From assembly GCA_016490735.1 (NCBI GenBank), contig JAEMWC010001646.1, positions 1-64,000 of the forward strand: DNA of 64,000 bases. Direction: 5' to 3'. The first letter of the stretch is position 1, and every line of letters begins with the position of its first letter. Position numbers and translations under genes: made by a program. The DNA comes from Pachyseris speciosa. Lineage: Eukaryota > Cnidaria > Anthozoa > Scleractinia > Pachyseridae. This document shows positions 52,171 through 62,200 of the stretch, piece after piece. The notes beneath the pieces are model-generated. The model saw only the letters and a list, made by a program, of their open reading frames with translations, ran no database searches and was not told where the DNA came from.

Positions 52171-52859
52171 ATTGCACCCATTTCAAAATCACAAAGTTCT
52201 TTTTGTCACTATTAATATTCATTTATCCATAAAATTTCATTGGCTGGTATTATTTTCATTTTCATTTTCATTTTCATGGGTTAAAAAAGTATGAGAAAGA
52301 GAAAAAATAGTGCGAGCGAATCACATTGCAAGCTTCACCAATGATTTCATAATGGGTGTAATAAGGTGGTTAAATTCAAATTAATTGGTGTGTAAGTTAA
52401 ATTGATTTTTTGCCGTGCTCTTTAGCAGACCACGCTTATACGTAGGCAATCGAATTCCGATATTACAGTGTAGCTCATAGCCCGCTTTGCATGGTGTAGC
52501 GAGAGATTGCGAGAACCAAAAGAACGTCTGCTACTAGATGAAAACAATTGTATTGTCGCTGTGTTTTTGAGTCACTGAATCTCGTTCGAAAACATTTCTT
52601 TGGAATTCCTTAAAGTTGGCCTGAATGGACCCTTAATGTACAGTCGTTTTACCGTGAATACCTGGATAGTAGTTTGGGAAAACTTGAAGATTATGTGGAC
52701 AGCGTGGAAAAGTGACAAGGGAAGAAATCAGTGGACTGCTAACGTTTTAGGTGGGTTATTTGTTTTACTGCAGACTGTAACCACCAAGTTGATCGACGTT
52801 TTAGTCCTTGTCAGACGTCTACATTGTTTCTCATTACTTTCCTTGAGTGGCTTTGCACG

Positions 52860-53210
52860 TCACACGTCGCTTTGTATCGGTGAGCGATAAACAACCACAC
52901 GCGGTTGCTTTTTGTTTTCATATTTGTCAGGGCTTGACTTGTGCCGCAAACGTTTGACGTCAATTTGTTCTCTATTTTGCAGCCACAATTTCCTTGTGTC
53001 TAGGCCATTCTCCGATCGCCTAACATGTACAGGAAGTTCGTGTTTACGGAATTCCCAGATATCGTCGGTGTCATCAAGAAACACATTGTCATTGTCTCTA
53101 TCTTCACTCTCAGTATCATGTTCAGCCGTTCCAACATAATTTCGTGGAGATGGACGCGCTTGTGATAAAGTCGGTGTTTGTGGCTCCAATGCTACCAAAT
53201 CAACGTATTC
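52860..53210 (-). CDS. FGFR-like exon: cytoplasmic tail and stop
   Basis: Begins [17 protein letters not shown] and ends SPIQSDV then TGA (52,860-52,862). E-Y-V-D-L matches the tail tyrosine (EYLDL) that binds PLC-gamma in vertebrate FGFRs. The rest is acidic then basic ([35 protein letters not shown]) and unlike vertebrate tails. Confidence 0.88.
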   Translation of the reverse strand, partial: EYVDLVALEPQTPTLSQARPSPRNYVGTAEHDTESEDRDNDNVFLDDTDDIWEFRKHELPVHVRRSENGLDTRKLWLQNREQIDVKRLRHKSSPDKYENKKQPRVVVYRSPIQSDV

Positions 53211-56200
53211 CTGGAACGAAAACATAGTGGCATCGTATACATGTAATATGTTGGTAAATCTTACAGCACTTGCACTAGATTAGACAATAGTCTTTTAAAT
53301 CAATGACGTAGATCAGTTTCGCTTTTTGTGTACCTTACGTGAAAACTTGCCAACGAATAGCTGGTGAAACTCGCTCCATGGCATCCGTGAAAATTATAAT
53401 ATCTCCCCTCTGGAAAAATGCCCATCCAAAGATAAGCCTCCCAAATCTCAGACTCATCTCAGGGATAAAGAGCTAAATAAGACCCCAGGGACAGTTGCTA
53501 CTAGCTTTCTTAATTAGTTTTACATTGCAACGTTTTTTAACGTCAAGTCTGACCACTTTTGATCCCAACGCTTCCTTTCAATAACATGTCCTTTCGAATG
53601 CAAGTCCTTCCCGAAAATAAGCCCCTTAAAGGTCCTATGAATGATACCGATGTGCAAAATTACTTTCTATTCGGTGGCAGGTCTTACGACAGACTTCCAG
53701 ACGAAAGGCTTCAAAAGAAACATGTCACTACAATTTACGTGAGTAGAAGACTATAAAAGGACAACTGAATTATAAAGCGTAGTTATCTTTTACTCACCTT
53801 ATCCGATAGGGTCACCAACATAGCATCGAACCCTTTAACTAATTCCGTGAATGTAGGTCTTTGGTTCGGTGAATCTTGCCAACATTTCAACATAATCTCA
53901 TACCTTAGGGAAGAGAATGCAGGAGCAATATGTTAGATATCTTTTTGTTTGAACAGCCGCCCGGTTAGCTCAGTTGGTAGAGCACCAGACTACCACGCGG
54001 GAGGTCGCGGACTCAAACCCCGGCCGGACCAGCACTCAGGATCTTTAAATAACTGAGGAGAAAGTGCCGTCTTTGACTTTCTAGTATTCTCGGTTAAGGA
54101 TGATAGAACGTACGCCCAGTCTCACAACACTTGTTCCTAATGATCTGTGGGATCGGTGGTCTATCATATGATATATTGATCCACGCATATAAAGCACGTC
54201 GTGTTTTATGCAGTGTACCCATAAATATTAAACGGAGCACAAGCAAAGCTCCCCATTTTCAAGCAGCATTCAATAAGTTTATCGGCAGCCAGTGTGAGCA
54301 AATCACGGGTCACATAGCTGAATAGAATCTGCATTCCCTCATTGGAGATAATACAATCCGAACATTTTACTTCAAGTAGATTGAAGCTTAAAAGCCTCAA
54401 TCTACTTGCCTACTTACATGTTGTCCGGACAGTTGAGTGGTTTTTCCATTCTGTATCCAGATTTTAGAAGTTCATACAGATCTTCTAAAGGCACGCCGGG
54501 ATACGGGGATCCACCTGGAAATAGATGTGACACACAACGATGAACAGGCAAAGAAGCGACTGGGCATCTGGTTATTTCAATCCAATTCAGTAACTTATAC
54601 AAAATATTTTTGTCTAGTAACGGGACCTCTGGCTTTATTTAACAGCGTGCGACTTGACCAAGTCGTTACGATATAATAAAGGAAAAACGTAATCACCGAC
54701 GATAAAATGTAACGACGTTTCATCATCATCATCATGCTTTATTTAAAGTGCCCCTAACCCCAAAATTTTTTTTCATTTTAAATGATTCGTCTCTGAATTA
54801 GAAGCGCAACCGTGAAAAAATTTTTTGATTCGGTTGAATCTTCGCTTTTCTGTGCCCCGGTAAAGTCTCGAAATTACGACCAAAAACGCCGCCATTTTGT
54901 TTCACGACCGAGTTATGGGGAGATTGGGTTCAGCGCTTGTATGACGTCATCCCGGGAACGGAAGTTCTGTTGCGCTTACAAAGTTCTTTGAAGGAAGCTC
55001 AATAATTCTAACTCTGAGGGCAAATAAGACATGATTTAACCGATAATTTATATTCATAGTATTGTCACATGTAACATTTCTCTCCTAAGAGAAGATTTGA
55101 TGTTTTGCAAACGAATGAGCCAAAAACAGACCGGCTGTTCGTGAAATAAACATATTCCCATCGGCTGATCTCGCAAGCATTTTATGCCCTTTTATACGGT
55201 GAAAACAGAAAATTCTAATGAGTCCGTTCAGTGAAAAGATCTCCTCTTTAAAACTCGTTTATTGTATAGTGATACAACCCAAACATGTGCATGTATCACG
55301 TTTCCAATGCATCGTGATATTCGGTGTGCTGCGTATCGGATACACAAAGGATTTAACCGCAGCGACACAAAGTAGTCCAGAATGTAATGGCAGCTAAAAT
55401 AATTGTCCTTCCATATGTACCTTTAGGAAAACCTCATCAATCTAACTTTCCTTTGAATTTTTCGGCTTCATGAGTCCTACAGTCTTCGACACAAGCGCTC
55501 TATTACAACCGGTTTCCAACGTCAACAATCAATATATATATTTCAAAGGCCATGCTAATTCACTGACAGAAGCCCATGTCACTGATCAATACATTGTAGA
55601 CTGCTAAGAAAACTTGAAGTGTTTGCAAATCAAATTGATTGACTTCACCGAATTCAGTTGATTTAGACGATGGTGCCACTCGAACTTCATGTTCAAATGG
55701 AGCTACATGTAGTAAAATATATCCAATCGCGTCTAAATTTGTGTCAGTTTGTTTACATCGGATATATGCAAATTATTCTCGCATCGCGAAGTTGCGTTCG
55801 CTTATTTCTAACCAACAGTTTAGACGGATACATAGCCTCAAATTTTAATTGCAGTGAGCTATATTTATTTCATTTTACCTTGCCTTGACTTCGTTCACAG
55901 TACTGCCTGAAGATAACTAGAAGTTCAGCTAATACTCAAGTCACGTATTTCGCGTCGGCTGAGCTCACTTTCCGTTCTCTTGTCAAATCTATCTTTGCCT
56001 TCTTTGAATAGATACCAAAAATAAAGACTCTCCCATAAATAGACACTTCCACAATTAATTGCTGATGTTCGTTTAAAATACCGATCTAAAGTCGGATGTG
56101 CGCCGTTTATATAAAATAACAATTATTGTTTTCAAACCGCTGCACAATTCCCATTGCCGATGCACGGGTACTCGGTCGTTCAAGATTGAAATGTTAAATC

Positions 56201-59200
56201 AAAGCTTTTGCTCACCAGCAGCGTCCACAGAACCACGAGGTACGGCAGATAACACTTATAAACGAAGTTAATCTTTTTCGTCTTCCCTTCTTCCGCGAAT
56301 CTTGCTGTCCATTCCTGGTCTTCATAACCAAGAGGCTCCTTCGAGCTCCTCGCCGATTCCGTTCTAGTTCCACTTCAGAAATGAAGTTAATTTGGTCTTC
56401 ACCCTACACATAGCCTGACTCTGACTCCGAGGACGAGGAGGACATGATTCCAACACAATTTTGACTACTGTCGGGCTTTTACCCTCTAATATGTGCTTCG
56501 ATGACCCCAACAAAAACAGAGATTGACTGAGAAGCTATCTTTCAAGAGTTCCCGGGATGGCGTCACCAACCTCGATGGACCCAGACTCCCTTTTACTCGG
56601 CCGTGCAACAAATTGAATGAGAGTTTGGCTGTCCATAAAAAATCGAGGATTCAACCAAATCCAATAATTCTTTCGCCGAAATACTTCGAATGATAAGTAG
56701 ATTTATTTAGGCGAAAAACATTTTTTGGGGTTAGGGGCACTTTAACGTGGATATACACTTAGCCTGAGAGCTAGTTAACAGGTATCCCACCTAATAACTA
56801 ATGAAAACCTAACACCTAAACAACGCTAATAACACAATTCATCAGATAAAATCACAAATTAAATACTGATTGAAACTATTTAAAACGCATTAGCCTAAAG
56901 ATGTGGGATACTGGATACAAGAGGTTTGGCCGAGGGCGGGTCAAAAGAGAATGGGACTGAAACGACACCCAGGGAATGTATGAAGCACAGTGAGAAGTCA
57001 AATATAAACGGATATTTACTGGTTATTGATGAATCTATACCAAGATATACTTACCGAAAGTAACTATTTCCCATAGGAGTATTCCAAAGGCCCACCTGGC
57101 GAAGAGATAGAAATTACTAGAGATTTTGATCGAGAATCAACTCTGCTTAGGTGCCGTGCTCACTTCAGTGACTCTGAATAACAGCAGCAAGAAAAAAGTG
57201 TCCAAACTTCATTTTACGGACATTAATCAAGGAAATACTGAATGCACTCACACGTCACTCTGTGTTGTGTAGACGCGATCAAAGAGGGCTTCAAGAGCCA
57301 TCCACTTCACTGGAAGACGACCCTTGAAAAATAATAACAGAACCGTGAACATGTAATTTCCAATTTAAACCAACACGAGAAGAAAGGATAAGCTGAAGTA
57401 GTTGGAGTGGACAAACTGTGTTTAGGAGCTGTACTGTAGCGTGTTTTTAGACAGTTCGTTCAGATTCTTTAAGAGAAACCTTTTTCAAGCAGACAGCCAA
57501 CATGCCACCAAAATGCTCCTTTCTAGTGACTACATGAAAAGAGGTCATGAAGGTTACCTAGGTTTTAATTTAATTATGTTATGTCAAGTGCACTAGGGCC
57601 GATATTTTTTACATTGTATTTCAATTTCTTTCTGGCAAAAATGAAGTTTTTGTTCTATACATACTCAACAAAAGAAACCGTACGGGGAAAAGAGGGTACA
57701 TGTTTAAATCAACATGGTTGACAGCAATTTCCGAGTTTAACGTAGATGTGAGTGTATAAAAAAAAAAAAAAATAAACCAAGCATTTTGTTGATAAACCAA
57801 ATTTTCGTATTTTAAAATCTACCTTTTCTGGAGCGTGAACATAGTTACCTACTGGCAACTTGTTCATCTTTCATACTTACATCCGTAGTTTTCCTGTAGT
57901 AATCGACTTGATGCACGTCTCTTGCCAGCCCAAAGTCTGCAATTTTCATCGTGTCATCCTCACCAACTAAAATATTTCTGGCTGCTAGATCACGGTGAAT
58001 GCACTAAGATAGTAAGATATGAGAAGTACAAACTCTTGAGCACTGGATCTTCTCTTTTTCTCAAACCTGGTTTTTCGTATGATTTTGACCGCTAAAAACG
58101 CGGATTTCCGAATTTGGATGCGTGCGAAATGGGGCGAGAGCAAAATAAAAAACACTCCGCGCGCATCCAAAATTCGAAAATCGGCTTTTTGAGCGCTCAA
58201 AAACCACACGGAAGCGGCTGCTATGCAGGCTAGGCTCGTCGCGTCGACAACCCATAGGAGTCATCATTTTCTTGGTGTATATTGCTTTGTTTTTGGCGCA
58301 AACAGACGTGGGGTGGTGATAAAACTCATCAAAATGAAAGAATGAATCGCTTATGGTCATTATTTACAAACTCAGGCTATCTTAGCATTACTGCTACGTC
58401 TAATACCTTCTTTGAAGATAACAACCTGATAAGCAAATGATACCAAATCCATCAGCGTTAAGGTCGTGCTGTACTCTCTGGTTGGTCTCCTCTCTCTTAA
58501 GAACTGCCTCAAGTTACCATTCCGAGCGTATTCCACAACAACATAAAGCGGACCTGAGAAAAACAGCAATGACAATTCAACAACACGACGACACTCGTGG
58601 AAGCTCCAATCTTTTTTCCAAGGATTATTCCCAAATTAGAAACAAAAAAACTTTTTTCAAAGCCACAGACCTCCTTGCGTGCATGCTCCTATCAGATTAA
58701 TTATGTTCTTGTGTTTTCCAACTTTCTTCATCACTTCCATCTCTGACACAAGATCTGCGAGTTCATGATCCGTAGCGTCCTCTGAAATTCAAAGATTGAT
58801 ATTTTAATGCAAAGCTAAAGAATGGTCCCCCTGAAGACCCAAAAATGCTATGGTCACCCAAGACAACATCTTACCTTTCTTCAGGATACAATGTTATGTA
58901 AGCGATGGTTTGGGAAAGACGTTTTGATAATGGCAGAAATTAAACATTAAGATAACTGGTCACCGCTCCCTACTTCAAGAGTCTAACCCATGGGAAACAT
59001 GTTTTGCGACGAAATGTGTGTGTTATATCTACGGATGAAACTTATTCTCAGTCTTCAATGTAACTATGTTAAGTTTTGCTTGAGATGGAATAATCCACAT
59101 CCATCATTTGCAGATTCACGTGAAAAATTTCAGATCGCGTGTCTTTTATCGTATTTCAGCCTAAGACGGCTGTGAAGTTATCGGATAATTAAGGAAAGAG

Positions 59201-62200
59201 GCAATGACCACGGAATTCTTTGTCTCCAGCACTGAGGGGCAACCTAAGAACGTAAAGCTTACCTTTAAGCATTTTAACTGCGACACTGAATTTAAAAGGC
59301 ATGTTAGGTAATCCTAAAACTTCTGCCTTCATTACTCTGCCAAAAGCACCCTCTCCGAGGACCCCCAACAAGTTGATGTTCTCCCTGTCAATCTCCCATT
59401 TTTCGTCCAACGGTATATCCACTTCAGACAACTGGGTGAGGTTGGAACCCAGTCTAGAGTGCATACTCCACTGACGTATCAACGGTACGGTAGAACCATA
59501 TGAAGATGAGGAGCCAAAAACTGATGGATCATGAGACCTGTACCGCACTTGGGTTTGGCTTGATTTGGCGTCAAAGGCAACGCCGTATTTAGCGACTATT
59601 GCGTTTTTAAGTTTGCGATGGTTGCAATAGAACAAAACTCCAACACCTACAGTAATCGCAAGTCCAAGAACAACGCCCACAGCAATTAGAATGTTCTTTC
59701 TTGAGTACGATCTCTCCGCAATGCCTACTTGGTTCGGGTCATTCCTTTCCGGGGGAAGAGATGTGTTGCTTGAAGGTTTGCTTGGCATCTCCTGTGATGA
59801 TGGAGTTGTTTCTGAAATCAAAATTCACATCGCCAGTGAGCAGCCTGAAGACTTCAGCAGTCTCCTAATTATCTTACTCATTGGGTTTGAAGGCAAATCC
59901 ACGTATTTCCTGCACACGGATTCCTGTTTTTTTTTTTTTTTCGCTCAACAATAAAAAATTACGCATGGATTTGGAAGTCGCAATTCATTAGGTTATGGTT
60001 ATCTTTCATTCATTTAGTCATTCATTTATTCATTTATTCACCCATTTATTCAGTCAGTTAATCATTCAGTCAATCAGTCAGTCAGTCAGACAGTTAGCCA
60101 GTCATCCAGTCAGTCAGTCAGTCATTTATTCAGTCATTCATTTGATCGATCGATCTGTCGGTCTGTCAGTTAGTCAGCCATTTCTGATTTGTTGAGTGTT
60201 TACTTTTACTTTCTTACCTGACCAATCGCGAACAAAAATGTAAGCGTGCATCACCGAGTGACCAAGAGGATTTCCCACAAAACAAGTGTACTTTCCTTCA
60301 TCCTTCTTAGTAACATTGACGAGAGTCAACTTGACTTCATGGAATTTGAACTTGCTTTGTTTTGGTGGTGCAGCTAGATGCTGGTTGTCGATTTGTTCGT
60401 TCTGTTCTATTACTTTGAAGGTGTGATGGGGGTGTTGCACTTGAGAACCGTTAACAGAGCCGTTAGAAGTAGAGGAAAACAATCGCAGCCACTGGAAATA
60501 GGGCATGGAGTCACTTAATGCTTTGCACAATAAAGTCGCATTTTCGCCTTCATATACTGTGACGTTTTTCATCTCCAAGACTAACGGCTTGGCCTTTAAT
60601 ATGTCTGAAATGAAAAGGGAACACTAACGTTACCAAAACATATAACAGTATTATGACGTGGCTTGAGAAGATAACGCGAACAGGTACACCACATGCACAT
60701 GCGTGTTCTGATAACTTTCCACAGCGAGAATTTTTTCGCTATAGGGTTAACCGCGGAAGGGTGGCCATCAGTTTTTGCCGGGTTAAGCTAGGCACTAGGA
60801 TTACCCCACCTCTTTACAAACAGGCCCTCGGAAACCTAGCAAAACCGATCTTTTTCCAAAATAGTCTCATGGGAAATTTAAGGATATAAAATTTACCAAA
60901 TTATTGAGTCCAAATAAATCACACCTGTTCCTACGTAACGGGTGTTCTAAAGGTCTAACGAGTGAAGGAAAAAATCAGGTCAACCCATCAGCACACTTTT
61001 GTTTGTTCTCACATAGATGCCACCAAGGAAAATCTTCCTGAGAAAACAAACACCCTGTTAGAGAATATAAGACCGGATAAGGGCCAAGCCTTACGGTCTG
61101 GACCAGTGTACTGGCGAAATCTCCATCACCGCTGGTTCAAACATCATTTCCTGGTTGGTTTGAATACGGGCTACCTTCTTTCCTTCTTTTATTTCTATTT
61201 TAGTTTTCGTTAGCTTTCTTGTTTTCTTGTTCTGAGACATACTACTTAGAAACCTGTAAGTTCACCTGGTGTTGAGTTTCTTTTGGGATCCCGCGTCGGA
61301 GCTTGAAACGTAAACCAAAAGAGATTAAATTAAATTCCTATGAAATTCTACTGCTTTTCCCGTCATGAAACCTCCTGAGTAACTTTGGATTGCCGCCAAG
61401 GAAAGGACGCATATTTACATGTCACTGTTGGTTCCAGTGAAGCCTATATTTCCGATTTTTAACAAAGAGCGCTTTAAAACTTGCTCTTATATAAATACTT
61501 AGTCATAATTACAATTTAGCTGTTAGTAACAAATATGTATTTAAATAATACTTTTATCATCATCATCATCATTATCATCATCATCATCATCATCATTATT
61601 AATTTTTTCCATGTAATACTTAAGATGTTAAATCGCCTTATAACCCGCAGAAGAAACATCATCCATGGTTCTCATAACACAGGCTCTGTTTACTTACTTT
61701 CAACAAAAAGCTGCATATAAAGAGCGTTCTTTCCACCGCAATTATTTTGAGCGATACATGTGTACTGGCCTGCGTCTTCCTTTTGCGTCCTCTTTATTTG
61801 TAAGTATTTGTTAACCTTGATCTTCATGCGGACATGTTCGATTGGTTCGAATGTTAAATTGTCCTTCTTCCAGCGAACAGTTAATCTGTACCTCGGGTCT
61901 GTTTTTACCGGGCAAGGAAGTTGTGCGTCTGCTCCTTCCTCAACGGCAATAGCTTCTTTTTCGCTCCCATTATTACGGAATTCAGGAACTGGAAGAAAAA
62001 GGTTTTTTTTTTTTCCTTCATAAAACAAACAACTTTTCATGGAACTCACGGTTTATCATGAACAAAAATAATGCTAAATTATGCAATTAATGTAATGATT
62101 ATTAGTTACAGGTTACAATTCTATGAAAAGATTTTTATAGACATTCAGTTTATTACAAGGGACGGCAAGGGACGGCCCTTATGAGAGGCGAGAGAGACAC

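Larger units (their letters stand above)
49553..52859. other. Gene-free interval between the receptor cluster and the kinase gene
   Basis: No supported gene. It contains degenerate tggtcacatgattta repeats (listed) and one short inverted-repeat element near 52.1 kb. Frames at 49,901-50,128, 50,285-50,491 and 52,600-52,890 have no family resemblance; the last runs antisense into the final kinase exon. Confidence 0.5.

Noticed and set aside
53957..54030. Functional tRNA gene
   Set aside because: A and B boxes are good but acceptor-stem pairing fails and a SINE-type body follows.
61535..61720. Plus-strand isoleucine-rich frame
   Set aside because: Produced by the ATC microsatellite.
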